From contig CAWBGI010000003.1 of NCBI GenBank assembly GCA_963788225.1, forward strand, positions 310,001 through 374,000: 64,000 nucleotides of DNA, read 5' to 3'. A program made the translations under genes and the position numbers. Under the pieces are notes generated by a model, which was given only the letters and a program-made list of their open reading frames with translations, was not told where the DNA came from and did not search any database. Every line of letters starts with the position of its first letter. Position 1 is the first letter of the stretch. Below, piece by piece: positions 33,335-42,878 of this stretch. Source of the DNA: Sulfotelmatobacter sp963788225. GTDB lineage: Bacteria; Acidobacteriota; Terriglobia; Terriglobales; Acidobacteriaceae.

Positions 33335-33886
33335 CTAGTGTGCCAGCTTGCCGCGGATTTCCTTCAACGCCGCCCACCGCGGTTCTTCCAGCGTGACGGC
33401 GCACGAGCACTGCCCTTCGTTCAGATTCTGGCCGCAGTGCGGACACAATCCCTTGCAGTCTTCGCGGCACGTCACCTTCAACGGAACAGCCAACAGCACC
33501 TGCTCGCGCACTACATCGTCGAGCAGAATTCCCTCGCCTTCATAATAGCTGATCTCGGCTTCCGCGTCGGTCACTGACATCTCGTCCCGCCCCGCGTCAG
33601 CACCCTGAGGACGATACAACAAATCGAACTCGCGTTTCACATCCTGAGTGAGGGGCTCAAGACAACGTGCACAGTTCGTTTCCAGGCTGGTCGCCAACTG
33701 GCCCTTAATGCGTATGTCTTGGATTATCTTGTGCTTGCCGTGATGCTCCTCGACCAGATCGGCGCGCCCGCTGCTCTCGATCGGTGTGACCTGGCGGTAA
33801 TCGGTTCCCAGGTCGATCACGCCGGGCGCGAACTTCTCCGCAAATTCTATGGGATGAAGTTCTAAATCTTTGATTTCGAAGAACAT
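33335..33886 (-). CDS. DUF177 (YceD-like) protein
   Basis: Start 33886 (MFFEIKDLELHPIEF) has GGAGG nine bases before; the open frame upstream is not coding. The 183-residue protein has CARCLEPL in the middle and CREDCKGLCPHCGQNLNEGQCSC near the end, the cysteine cluster of DUF177. The family is linked genetically to 23S rRNA/L32 in some bacteria and nearly always precedes rpmF, as here. Confidence 0.92.
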   Translation of the reverse strand: MFFEIKDLELHPIEFAEKFAPGVIDLGTDYRQVTPIESSGRADLVEEHHGKHKIIQDIRIKGQLATSLETNCARCLEPLTQDVKREFDLLYRPQGADAGRDEMSVTDAEAEISYYEGEGILLDDVVREQVLLAVPLKVTCREDCKGLCPHCGQNLNEGQCSCAVTLEEPRWAALKEIRGKLAH

Positions 33887-33973
33887 CGGATGCCTCCGCG
33901 CACCGTTCAGTTGCCGCTCCAGGCTCGCGGAAGCACGCCGGAAGGCGCAAGTACCGCAAGGAGCAAGAGTTAA

Positions 33974-34002
33974 GAATAAAGGCTGATAGAAAGCAGTGTC
34001 AA
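33974..34002 (-). promoter_or_regulatory. Predicted promoter of the DUF177-rpmF-plsX-fabD operon
   Basis: Reverse-strand TTGACA (33997-34002), 17-base spacer, TTATTC (33974-33979), about 90 bases ahead of the DUF177 start. The divergent glycosyltransferase gene begins 84 bases to the right. Confidence 0.55.
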
Positions 34003-34085
34003 GGCGAGATAGACTACGGTAGTGGCTCAGTTCAAACAATGGAGGTGACATTTCGGGTGCAGAACGTGTGCGAGGATAGGGATCG

Positions 34086-35717
34086 TTGACGGAAGATAAG
34101 AATCAGTCGCTCCAGGTCCTCGCCGATGCGGCCGCGGCTTTCATCGCCCTGCTCGCATTCCTGGCGCGCCTATGGGCTGCCTCGGGAACCTTCCTCAATC
34201 CCGATGAAGCGCTGCATTTCCGCCTCGCCAACCAGGCTTCACTCGCACTCGCCTACAAAGCAAGCCTCACTGCAGCTCATCCTCCGCTGTTCATCCTGCT
34301 GCTCTATTACTGGCGCATGCTGGGCACCTCAGAACTCTGGCTGCGCCTGCCTTCGGTAATTGCGGGCGCAGTTTTTTGTTGGGTGTTCTACAAGTGGTTA
34401 AGCAAAGCCGCGGGCACCCTCGCCGGCTTGATTGGGCTTCTCTTCGTCGCTTTCCTTCCGCCCATCGTCACGCTCGCGGCGGAAGAGCGCCAGTATGCCT
34501 TGCTGCTCACTTTCCTGGTAAGCGCTCTGTACTTTCTGGATGAAGCTTTTACGAAAAACTCTCCCGGCCAGATGGCGGCCTTCACTCTGTGTCTGTACCT
34601 CGCCATGCTGTTTCACTACTCGGCATTCTTGTTCGCCACTGCATTAGGAATTTATGCTCTCTTCAGAATCTTCACGGAACGCCCGTCAGCCGGCACAGCA
34701 GCGGCCTGGGCGATCAGCCAACTCGGAGGAGTGGCTCTCGCGGGGTTCCTGTACAAAACTCATCTCTCGAAGCTCGGTGTAGGCGATTCCAGAACGGCGC
34801 TCCAGGGCTGGATGAGCGACTTTTACCTGCAGCGGTCTTATTTCGATCGCGCGCACGACAATCCCCTGACGTTTTTGGTGGGCCACACCTTCGGTGTCTT
34901 TCAATTTTTCTTCGGACAGCTTGCCGTGGGCGATGTGATGGCAATCTTCTTTGTCGTCGGAGCTGTACTTCTTCTGCGCGGGAAAGGATTGCCGCAGGCT
35001 CGAACGTCCTCTCGCCGATTAGGAATATTTCTGCTTCTCCCCTTCGCCGTGGCTGCCGCCGTCAGCCTCGCCCATTTCTATCCCTACGGAGGGACACGGC
35101 AAGTGTCAATCCTGATTATCCCCGCGGTAGCGGGCGTCAGCGTGGCCACGGCGTGTTTGGCGGTTGGTTCGACAGAAAAAAGATGGAGTCGCGGACTGGC
35201 AATCGCAGCCGTCGTCATCGTGGCGAGCATCGCCTTCGGCAAGCCGCGCCAGCCGCGAATGGAACGCGCCGACCAAAGCCGGAAGCACATGACCGAAGCC
35301 CTCGACTTCATCCGCTCAAACGTAAAGCCATCGGATCTGATTTTCACCGATTACCAGGGCGATCTCACGCTCGGCCACTACCTGTGCGATCAGAGGCCCA
35401 TTTCCCTGGAGGTTGCCCCTGCGCACTTCGAACAGTTCTCCTGCGCCGGCCACCAGATTGTTTCCAGCAACTTTAAAACCGCATGGATGTTTTGGGCAGA
35501 CAATTTTCCCACGGAGTGGCAGCGGGCCGTGCAATCTTACAGTTTCAAACCAGGGGACACCGTTTGGGTCGCTCAGGCTGGATGGGGAGTGGACCTTCCT
35601 GCAGATTTGCAAAGGCACTACGCGGAGTTCCGCGGCGTGCGCTACGAGTCGTTCGGCAACAACATCAAAATTTTCAGGATGACGGTAGGCCAGCCCATGC
35701 CCACGGCAGCTCCCTAG
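34086..35717 (+). CDS. GT39/PMT-like polytopic glycosyltransferase
   Basis: The 543-residue protein starts at TTG (34086) with GAGGATAGGG just upstream. It has 10-12 membrane segments and the GT-C signature FLNPDEALHF (the acidic pair of the first exported loop), then HPPLFILLLYYW and a C-terminal exported domain of about 140 residues. Such enzymes use polyprenyl-phosphate sugars to modify proteins or lipids at the outer face of the membrane. Acceptor unknown. Confidence 0.82.
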   Translation: MTEDKNQSLQVLADAAAAFIALLAFLARLWAASGTFLNPDEALHFRLANQASLALAYKASLTAAHPPLFILLLYYWRMLGTSELWLRLPSVIAGAVFCWVFYKWLSKAAGTLAGLIGLLFVAFLPPIVTLAAEERQYALLLTFLVSALYFLDEAFTKNSPGQMAAFTLCLYLAMLFHYSAFLFATALGIYALFRIFTERPSAGTAAAWAISQLGGVALAGFLYKTHLSKLGVGDSRTALQGWMSDFYLQRSYFDRAHDNPLTFLVGHTFGVFQFFFGQLAVGDVMAIFFVVGAVLLLRGKGLPQARTSSRRLGIFLLLPFAVAAAVSLAHFYPYGGTRQVSILIIPAVAGVSVATACLAVGSTEKRWSRGLAIAAVVIVASIAFGKPRQPRMERADQSRKHMTEALDFIRSNVKPSDLIFTDYQGDLTLGHYLCDQRPISLEVAPAHFEQFSCAGHQIVSSNFKTAWMFWADNFPTEWQRAVQSYSFKPGDTVWVAQAGWGVDLPADLQRHYAEFRGVRYESFGNNIKIFRMTVGQPMPTAAP

Positions 35718-35775
35718 CTGCAATTTCTTGGAGGAGTTTCCTAAGAGCGAGAAGTTGACCGAAGTTCTGCGAGGT

Positions 35776-36504
35776 TCACTTCAGCTCGGTCAGCTTCTGG
35801 GTTGCGACCTGCACCGCATCCGAGCCTGCAGGATTTTCTTTCTTGACCTGCTCGTAGAGACGCTTGGCGTCAAGCGGCTGGTTGGTGGACTGGTATAGAT
35901 CTGCCAGTTGCAACTGCACCGTCACTTTGGCAACTGAGTTAGTGGGCTGGTTGATCAGCTCCTGGTAGAGGGCCACGGCTTCCTTGGTGCGGTTCGTGCT
36001 GCCATAGATCGATGCCAGCGCCAGCTTCGCCACCGAAGCCAGCTCTTTGTTGCCCTTCGAAGCTACCGCCTTGAAGTTGGTTTCAGCGGCCGTGTTGTCG
36101 CCCGCACTCTCAGCAGTCACTCCCAAAAAGTAGCGCGCCATATCGGCCGTGCGGGTGTGCGGATACTTGTCCAGGATTGCCTGAAACTGTTTCTTGGCGG
36201 CGTCGGCGCGCTCCTTCACCGACGCAAAGCTGGGAGAGTCCGGCTGCGCGGGCGTTCCGGCGGCGCGAATCGGGGTGTCGAGCGTACGGACCGCGATCGA
36301 CAAATCGAAGCTCGCCTTCTCATCCTGTGTGCTCATGTAGTACCAGCCGCCCACCACCACGGCGGCGATTACCACCACAGCAATACCGGCTATCGTGAGC
36401 GTGTTCCTGTGTTCCACGCTCCAATGAGCGGTTTTTTCCGCAGCCTCGATGGTGACTCGGCTGAATCTGTCCTGCTTAAGTTGATGGCGGGTTTCTGCGC
36501 GCAC
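35776..36504 (-). CDS. TPR protein with one membrane anchor (YfgM-like)
   Basis: The 242-residue protein has a short basic cytoplasmic N-terminus, one membrane helix (TIAGIAVVVIAAVVVGGWYY, about 36-55) and exported TPR units (AAKKQFQAILDKYP, AAETNFKAVASKG, AVALYQELINQP, DAKRLYEQVKKENP). The layout matches YfgM, which works with PpiD at the SecYEG translocon. Assignment is by architecture only. Confidence 0.78.
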   Translation of the reverse strand: MRAETRHQLKQDRFSRVTIEAAEKTAHWSVEHRNTLTIAGIAVVVIAAVVVGGWYYMSTQDEKASFDLSIAVRTLDTPIRAAGTPAQPDSPSFASVKERADAAKKQFQAILDKYPHTRTADMARYFLGVTAESAGDNTAAETNFKAVASKGNKELASVAKLALASIYGSTNRTKEAVALYQELINQPTNSVAKVTVQLQLADLYQSTNQPLDAKRLYEQVKKENPAGSDAVQVATQKLTELK

Positions 36505-36731
36505 TTCTACCTTCCAGTCTCAGTTTTCCGTGAGTCTACTATGATGACTCTCTGTCGGTGGGACAAACCACAAGTGTATCAGCCGGAAAACAGCAAGGTC
36601 AAAGCCGCGTGAGAGCCGTCAGCGCGACCCAAAATTCTTGTCATTCCGAACCGGGCGCTCAAGCCCTGTGAGGAACCTGCTGTTGGCGCGGGGCGTTGCG
36701 ACCGCTGCCAAAAGCAGACTCCATGCCGATT

Positions 36732-37100
36732 CTACCGCGGAGCTTCCTCCAGCAATCCCTGCTCCAGTTTCTCCTGGCACTCGATGCAATGGCGCGTCCA
36801 GGGCACGGCCTCCAGACGCTTGGCATTGATTTCTTTGCCGCAATGGATGCATTCACCGAAGCTGCCTTCGCGAATCCGCGCCAGCGCCCGCTCCACCATC
36901 TGCAGCAGCGCCCTCTCGTTGTTGCTCTGGCTGAAAAGAAATTCTTTGGTGTAGGAACTGGCGGCGCGGTCGGCGATGTCCTGCGCCGTGTCTTCGTCAG
37001 CGGACCGCCCGTCTGCCTGGGTGCGCGAGACCGTGCGCCGCAGATCCTGCTGCCGCGTCTCCAGCCTTTTCTTGAATGCTTCTAACTTCTTCTTGTCCAT
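36732..37100 (-). CDS. DksA/TraR-type C4 zinc-finger protein
   Basis: Start 37100 (MDKKKLEAFKKRLETRQQDL) gives 122 residues; the longer open frame upstream crosses intergenic repeats and is rejected. A coiled-coil N-terminal half with DEDTAQDIADRAASSYTKEF is followed by IREGSFGECIHCGKEINAKRL and RHCIECQ, the four-cysteine finger of DksA/TraR. Family members bind RNA polymerase through the secondary channel and modulate initiation with ppGpp. Confidence 0.92.
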   Translation of the reverse strand: MDKKKLEAFKKRLETRQQDLRRTVSRTQADGRSADEDTAQDIADRAASSYTKEFLFSQSNNERALLQMVERALARIREGSFGECIHCGKEINAKRLEAVPWTRHCIECQEKLEQGLLEEAPR

Positions 37101-37506
37101 AGTGTCCACTTCTAAAATCCTGCGGCGGCTCTCCCGAGCCGCCTGAGGTCTAAAGGCCAAACGAAAATGATAAGCGCCCCCATTGGATGCGTCAACCATG
37201 GGCCGCGTTGCGAAGGTCTGTAGGGATTGATTTAACACGGAAGTGGGCCGGCTGGCCCAGCTTTGATTTTTGTGCTTGGCACCACCCCAAACTGACGCTG
37301 CCCCACCTTTCGCGGTTTTCGAAAGAGCCTGCCCTGAGCTTGTCGAAGGGTGGGATACGATGCTGCCCTCGCCATAGGCTTTTCGTCGCAGCATCCCGCG
37401 AGGCGTGAGCATGGGGCCGGTCGTTACCTTAACCACAACCAGCACCGTGAACCTCAGGAGCAAATAATTGCTGGAGCCGCGTGTCCCTTGCCCAGCGTAC
37501 TTTCTG
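37101..37506. other. Intergenic region with dispersed repeat
   Basis: No gene is supported in these 406 bases. GCCCTGAGCTTGTCGAAGGG at 37331-37350 is an imperfect palindrome found widely in bacterial genomes; a sister form with CGAAGTCGAAGGG occurs at 59653-59673. The rest carries the upstream region of the DksA-like gene. Confidence 0.6.
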
Positions 37507-39694
37507 TCACAGCGAGCGGGAGGTTGAACGCACAATCGTGACCGAGATCGCTATCGGCTGCCTGGTCGATCCGCTGGTCGCCGTCACCGTGACAGAATAA
37601 ACTCCCGCCTTGGCGCTGCTGCTCGCGGTGAGTTTGAGAACGCTGCTGCCCGATCCCGGAGCAGCCAGCTTGGCGAGAGTGAAAACTGCCGACACTCCGA
37701 TGGGCAGTCCCGTCACGGAGAAGGCGACCGCCGCGTCGAAGCCTCCGCTGACCGTGACATTCAAAGTGATGTGGTTGTTCGATCCCGCCGTGACCGAGAG
37801 AGCGCTCGCCGACGGAGTCGCCTGAAAAGCGGGAACCACGCTGGCATCGCTCCAGTGGTTGACCAGGACAGAGCCGTCGATAGAGCCGAGCCCCGTGGCC
37901 TGATCGTATCCGACGGTTGCGTTAAAGCCGGCTTGTCCCGGGACGCTGTTGTTGCCCTGCGTGATGTCGTGAAAGACGGATGCTCCTCCGGCTCTCTGCT
38001 TGCTGGCCAAAGAATAGAATGCGGTGTTGGCATTGCCCTGGCGCGCGGCCGCGTGCTGCACCACCAGCGCCATCACTCCGGCAAACGACGGAGACGCCGC
38101 CGAAGTGCCGCCGACCACGTACAGTCCGCCTTCCTGATAGATGAGATAGCCGTCGTGTCCGGCCGAGCTGAGGGAGACGTCAGGAACGTCGCGCCTGCCA
38201 TCGGCGGGAACGCCGGTGCCAGTTTGCCACGAAGGTTTGGCATAGACCGAACTTGCTCCCCCGCCGCTCGACCACAGGCCAGCTCCCGGGCCGCTTTCGT
38301 TCCAGACTGCTTCCGGTATATAGCTTAACGCTGATGCCTGCGTACCCGAGGCGTTGAAGGTCGACCAGTAGAGCGATGGATTCGAGGTGTCGTTGAACTC
38401 GGTGCCGCCAACGCACACGCTGTAGGGCGTGGAGCACAATCCGTTCACTCCGCGTCCATGCGTGGCCGTCGAGGCTGACGCCGAATCGCACCCCGCGGCG
38501 CCGTTGTCTCCTGACGAGACAAAGACTGTAATGCCCTCTGCCGCAGCCTGTTGCCACAAGCTATTCAGAAACCCATTTCCGGATGAGCCCAGGTAGGCCT
38601 CGCACAGTCCGAAGCTCGTGCTCATGACCGGCGCAAGGTTGTGGTTGACGATGTATTGGGCCGAGAGATCTACACCGTCGCTGGAATTGGTCGACTTCGA
38701 CACCACAAACTTGATGGTGGCATTCTTCGCCACCGCCCCAGACCACTCGACATCGAGATCGGCTTCGGTCTCTTCATTGGAGTTCCAGATGCCTGGGTCC
38801 GCTCCGTTGACGATGATCTGCGGATCGTTGGCGGGCAATCCAAAGAACGTTCGGAACTGGCGAACGTCTGTGATCTTGATGTTGGAGCGCGCCACGATAG
38901 CGACGGACTGGCCGCTGCCGTTGATCGCTTGCTGATAAAGGGGCGCGAGATCGTAAATGGTGGCGAAGTCTGCGGGCGCTAAGTAGTGTGAGCCTCCACT
39001 ACTGAAGTCAGGCGACGTTTGCCGGACCACATTGTGCATTGGCTCGCTGTGAAAGTCGTGCAGCGAAACTACGCCTCCGACAACCTGAGCCAGAGCCGCG
39101 GGAATTTCAGGGTCGGTCGCGTTGGCGTGGTGGATCTCATTGCCAATCTGATAGGTATGAATCCTTGTGTGGAACGCCGACTCAACCTGCAAGGCGCTGC
39201 CGCTGAATACGATCGAGCGTCGAGCCGCTGTGACCTCTTCCACTTCCATGCCATGATCTTGCAACCAGCGCACAACTTGCGCGGCGTCGGCGTCGGAGAT
39301 GCCGAAGCGTTCTCCATACTGCTCGGGCGTGAGCCACTGATGGTAGTAAGGAGACTCAGGATTGTGCTGCGCGTCGAGCAACTGGTTAAGGGCATCCTGC
39401 TGCGCCGCGTCAGGAAGCAGAGTGAGGAGCATGTGCTCCAGGGGAAAGCCGGGCGCGACTGCGCCTGCGTCGTATCGCGCGACGGCGAGAGGATGCACGT
39501 TGCCCCGCAGCGTCACTCTCTGCTCATCGTCAATGTAGCTGGTGATGCGGTCCCTTGCCTGGGCGAACGCAGGGTTCGGAGGATCGGCTGCGGGCTGCGC
39601 AGACAGGTTGAACAGAAAGAAGCGATAAGAAAATTATTAGGAACAGGAATGAAAAGGCTCGACGCAGCAAGGGCGTGGGGAACGGGTGGAACAT
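37507..39694 (-). CDS. Sedolisin-type peptidase S53 (pro-kumamolisin), signal peptide in another frame
   Basis: The main frame to 37507 contains a pro-kumamolisin propeptide (YHQWLTPEQYGERFG, ALQVESAFHTRIHTYQ), the S53 catalytic domain with EETEADLDVEW (Glu/Asp) and GGTSAASPSFAG (Ser), and a C-terminal beta-sandwich of about 100 residues. It lacks an in-frame start: going upstream it meets a TAA before any ATG. A start at 39694 (MFHPFPTPLL, GGAGG upstream) gives a good signal peptide in a neighbouring frame, so one indel near 39590-39620 separates leader and body. It should be an acid-active secreted endopeptidase if the frame is real. Confidence 0.82.
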
Positions 39695-39901
39695 TTCTGT
39701 GTGCCTCCGAGACACTGATGCGGCTCTTTACTCCGCAGCTTTTACTCCGCACATCAGACTTCATCGGCGGGGCGGGTGTGGCACGTGAGGGATCAGTCCT
39801 GCGTTTGGGTGACGGGGGTCACCTGCGGGCTATGCCTGTGTGCAGGAGTGTGAGAACGGCGTAATGCTCCGACTGGAACACCGTATATTACGAGCCTGAG
39901 C

Positions 39902-40828
39902 CTATGCTGATCTGGTGTCCTCTAAGCCATGAAGTTGGCGCAACTCCTCCGGCGCCTGCATCGGCACGCCGACTGCGCGGCCAAGCAATGCGTCGAGTGT
40001 CTCGACCCAAAGCATCTGGCTCGAAAATACCGTGCCGAAGTTGCGCGAGATGGATTCGGCGACCGCGTTCAGGTCGAGGGGCTTGCCAAGTTCTTGCTGC
40101 ATTGAGGTTACCGGTTTTGCCGTGATGCCGCAGGGGATGATCAGGTTGAAGAAGCTGAGGTCGGTGTTGACATTGAGGGCGAAGCCGTGCGAGGTGACGA
40201 AGCGCGATATGTGAATGCCGATAGCGGCGATTTTGGCCTCGGTATTGGGAATGCTCACGTAGGGACGGACGCCTTCGTCCGCCCCGGGTTCGCTAAATAC
40301 CGAGGCTGCTTTCGCGAGATCAGATGACGAGGGGCGGACGAATGCGTCTGCCTCTACGTGGTTCGTCGCTGGTTCGGCGGCGGTCCAGACGCCCGTCAAG
40401 CCCGGCACACGTTTTGTCGGGATTGCGAAATCGGCGCAGGTGCGGATCAGGACTTCTTCGAGGCGGCGAACGAAATCGACGGCGCCAAGACTTTTCCGCA
40501 GCGCGGACGAGGGGTCTGCCGCTCCACGAGCGAATCCGCGCAAGTCGAAGATGGGATAACCGACAATCTGGCCGGGGCCGTGGAAGGTAACGTCGCCGCC
40601 GCGGTCACATTCGAAAAGCTCGACGCCGCGTTGGGCGAGGAGTTCGTGCGAAGCGACTACGTTTGCAGCTTTTGCGTTGCGGCCGAGCGTGATGACCGGT
40701 GAGTGTTCGAGCAGGAGCAGAACGTCGCCGATCTTTTCTTCTTTGCGCAGAGCGACCAGCTGCTGCTGCAGGCGCAGGCCGGTGGCGTAGTCAACCATGC
40801 CGAGTTGGATCAAGGAAATCAAAATCAA
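39902..40828 (-). CDS. lipB: Octanoyl-ACP:protein transferase with in-frame repeat insertion
   Basis: LipB blocks are intact: LEHSPVITLGRN, RGGDVTFHGPGQIVGYPI, GLTGVW, KIAAIGIHISRFVTSHGFALNV and FNLIIPCGI with the catalytic cysteine. It attaches octanoyl groups to lipoyl domains. At 308 residues it exceeds the usual 210-240 because about 48 residues (about 149-196) between GVW and KIAAIG come from an inverted pair of REP-like palindromes at 40257-40359. Starts are TTG codons (40828, 40813); ATG at 40798 would cut conserved residues. lpd for the same cofactor lies nearby. Confidence 0.9.
   Translation of the reverse strand: MILISLIQLGMVDYATGLRLQQQLVALRKEEKIGDVLLLLEHSPVITLGRNAKAANVVASHELLAQRGVELFECDRGGDVTFHGPGQIVGYPIFDLRGFARGAADPSSALRKSLGAVDFVRRLEEVLIRTCADFAIPTKRVPGLTGVWTAAEPATNHVEADAFVRPSSSDLAKAASVFSEPGADEGVRPYVSIPNTEAKIAAIGIHISRFVTSHGFALNVNTDLSFFNLIIPCGITAKPVTSMQQELGKPLDLNAVAESISRNFGTVFSSQMLWVETLDALLGRAVGVPMQAPEELRQLHGLEDTRSA
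40257..40359. repeat. REPIN-like inverted repeat pair inside lipB
   Basis: ACGTAGGGACGGACGCCTTC (from 40257, continuing GTCCGCCCC) is mirrored by GGGGCGGACGAATGCGTC continuing to CTACGT at 40359. Each arm is itself a palindrome of the family seen at 4349 and 223. Length and phase keep the lipB frame open. Confidence 0.8.
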
Positions 40829-40865
40829 TTCGCCACGGATTTGCGCGGATCAAGGCCAAAAGGAC

Positions 40866-41090
40866 TTATTGCGCCTGCGCGGGAACCTCTACGTATGCGG
40901 AGTAAGTGCGTGGCTCGGGGATTGGTTCACCGCTTCGACTCATGCCCTCCAAGTGAAAAGCGATTGCTCCCCGCATCTCGCGCTCTACTTCGTCGCGCGT
41001 CTTGCCGGTTGCGACGCAACCATCCAGATCGGGCGAGTAGGCTGAATAGCCAGTTCCCGTTTTCTCTACAACGATCAAATACTTTTTCAT
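40866..41090 (-). CDS. hicB: HicB-type antitoxin
   Basis: The 74-residue protein begins KKYLIVVEKTGTGYSAYSPDLDGCVATGKTRDEVEREM, the partial RNase H fold of HicB, and continues with a helix and a C-terminal strand (YSAYVEV). No separate HTH or ribbon-helix domain is present, so this is the short HicB form. Its start overlaps the hicA stop by 4 bp. Confidence 0.9.
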   Translation of the reverse strand: MKKYLIVVEKTGTGYSAYSPDLDGCVATGKTRDEVEREMRGAIAFHLEGMSRSGEPIPEPRTYSAYVEVPAQAQ

Positions 41091-41275
41091 TTCTTAAGCC
41101 CCGCTTGCTTCCACACGCTGTTCAGAGTGCCAATGCCGACGTCGTCGCCCGGCTTGCCCGGCACAGTAACCAATCCCGGCTTTGTCGAATGCTTGTACTG
41201 GCGATGGCTTCCCCGCGTGCGATCAAGGCGCCATCCGTCGCGCTCCAACTCCTTGATCGCGTCTCGTACCTTCAT
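41087..41275 (-). CDS. hicA: HicA-type mRNA interferase toxin
   Basis: The 62-residue protein has the HicA double-stranded RNA-binding-like fold, with VRDAIKELERDGWRLDRTRGSHRQYKH containing the catalytic H24, then VTVPGKPGDDVGIGTLNSVWKQAGL. Toxin precedes antitoxin, the usual order. The pair sits between lipB and lpd on the same strand. Confidence 0.92.
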   Translation of the reverse strand: MKVRDAIKELERDGWRLDRTRGSHRQYKHSTKPGLVTVPGKPGDDVGIGTLNSVWKQAGLKK

Positions 41276-41296
41276 TTTACGCCCGATGGCAAAATC

Positions 41297-42712
41297 TCAC
41301 GCGTTAATCGCAATCCCGTACACGCTATTCGCGGCGTCCAGCATAGCCTCTGCCAGGGTCGGATGCGCGTGGATGGTCCACATCAAGTCCTCCACAGTGG
41401 CTTCGAGTTCCATGGCAGCGACGGCTTCGGCGATCAATTCTGTCGCTTGTGGGCCGATGATGTGCACGCCGAGAATTTCGCCGTAGTCGGCATCGCTCAC
41501 AATCTTGATGAAGCCTTCATGCTGGCCGACGATCGACGCGCGCGAGTTTGCCGTAAAGGGGAACTTGCCGATCTTCACGTTGTATCCCGCTTCGCGCGCC
41601 CTGGTTTCAGTAAGGCCAACGCTGCCGATTTCAGGATGGCAATAAGTCGCTCCGGGGATGCGCTCAGGGTTGATCGGCTTGCCCGGCTTGCCGGCTATCT
41701 TGGCGACAGCAACAATCGCTTCCATAGCTCCTACATGGGCAAGTTGCGGCGTGCCTAGCACGATGTCGCCAACTGCGTAGACGCCGGGCTCGGCCGTCTG
41801 CATCCAGGAATCGGTCTTGATAAATTCTCGCTCCGGCTTGATCTTTGTGCGTTCGAGTCCAATGTTCGCCGTACGCGGCTTGCGGCCTACTGCAATCAGG
41901 ATTTTCTCGGCGTCGATCTTCTGCTGTTTGCCGTCGACAGTAATGGTGACGGCAATTCCAGCTTTTGTCTTCTCAACCTTGTCGACCTTGGCGCTGGTGT
42001 GGAAATTGATGCCGCGTTTACGAAACACCCGAGCCAATTCCTTCGAGACTTCTTCATCTTCGACGGGAACAAGCCGCGGCAGCATCTCGACAATCGTTAC
42101 TTCGCAATCGAAAGAGCGGTAGATCGACGCAAACTCCACGCCCACTGCTCCTGCGCCCACAATCACCAGCGACTTCGGGATTTCCTTCAGACTCAGAATC
42201 TCGATGTTGGTGAGAATGCGATCGCCGACCTCAAGGCCCGGAATCATGCGAGCTTCAGAACCAGTGGCGAGAATCACCTTTTTCGCCTTGAGATGGCTGG
42301 CCTTGTTATCGTTCACAAGTTCGACGGTGAATAAGCCATTCTGCGCGGGGCCGGTAAGCTTGCCGTAGCCCTTCACGGTCTCGACCTTATTCTTCTTCAT
42401 CAAGAACTCGATTCCCTTAGCGTGCTTGCTCACGATCTTCGACTTGCGTTCCTGGATGGCACCCCAGTTCAGCTTGCGCGCATCCACGCCCTCGATGCCG
42501 AATTCCTTGGCCTCTTTGAGATGGTCCCAGAGTTCGGCGTTGAACAGCAGGGCCTTGGTCGGGATGCAGCCCACGTGCAGGCAGGTGCCGCCGAGGAATC
42601 CATCTTTTTCGATTAGCGCAGTTTTCAGGCCCCACTGGCCGGCGCGAATGGCGGCGGTGTACCCGGCAGGCCCGCTGCCGATGATAGCTACGTCGTAAAT
42701 AGTCTCAGGCAA
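41297..42712 (-). CDS. lpdA: Dihydrolipoyl dehydrogenase
   Basis: The 471-residue flavoenzyme has the FAD motif IGSGPAGYTAAIRAGQ, redox cysteines C44 and C49 in GGTCLHVGCIPTKAL, the NAD motif VGAGAVGVEFASIY, and the C-terminal HAHPTLAEAM with the catalytic histidine. It reoxidises dihydrolipoamide in 2-oxoacid dehydrogenase or glycine cleavage complexes. No partner E2 is in the window; lipB nearby fits a lipoate-related cluster. Confidence 0.96.
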   Translation of the reverse strand: MPETIYDVAIIGSGPAGYTAAIRAGQWGLKTALIEKDGFLGGTCLHVGCIPTKALLFNAELWDHLKEAKEFGIEGVDARKLNWGAIQERKSKIVSKHAKGIEFLMKKNKVETVKGYGKLTGPAQNGLFTVELVNDNKASHLKAKKVILATGSEARMIPGLEVGDRILTNIEILSLKEIPKSLVIVGAGAVGVEFASIYRSFDCEVTIVEMLPRLVPVEDEEVSKELARVFRKRGINFHTSAKVDKVEKTKAGIAVTITVDGKQQKIDAEKILIAVGRKPRTANIGLERTKIKPEREFIKTDSWMQTAEPGVYAVGDIVLGTPQLAHVGAMEAIVAVAKIAGKPGKPINPERIPGATYCHPEIGSVGLTETRAREAGYNVKIGKFPFTANSRASIVGQHEGFIKIVSDADYGEILGVHIIGPQATELIAEAVAAMELEATVEDLMWTIHAHPTLAEAMLDAANSVYGIAINA

Positions 42713-42782
42713 GGTGATCGTCCTCAGTAGGAAGAGATGACTAAAGGCAAACGAATGATTCTAGAACAGGGTGGGTTAAAAA

Positions 42783-42868
42783 GCATTCAGCACTCAGCCA
42801 TCAGCGTTCAGCCCGGGTAAAACGTTATGCTCTCTGGCTGAATGCTAAATGCTGAGTGCTGATTGCGG
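42783..42868. repeat. Inverted repeat (ATTCAGCACTCAGC family)
   Basis: CATTCAGCACTCAGC near 42783 is mirrored by GCTGAGTGCTGA near 42853-42864, with internal GCTGAATGC and GCGTTCAGC words, giving a long imperfect hairpin between rpsA and lpd. It could terminate rpsA transcription. Confidence 0.55.
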
Positions 42869-42878
42869 AACTCTCTTG

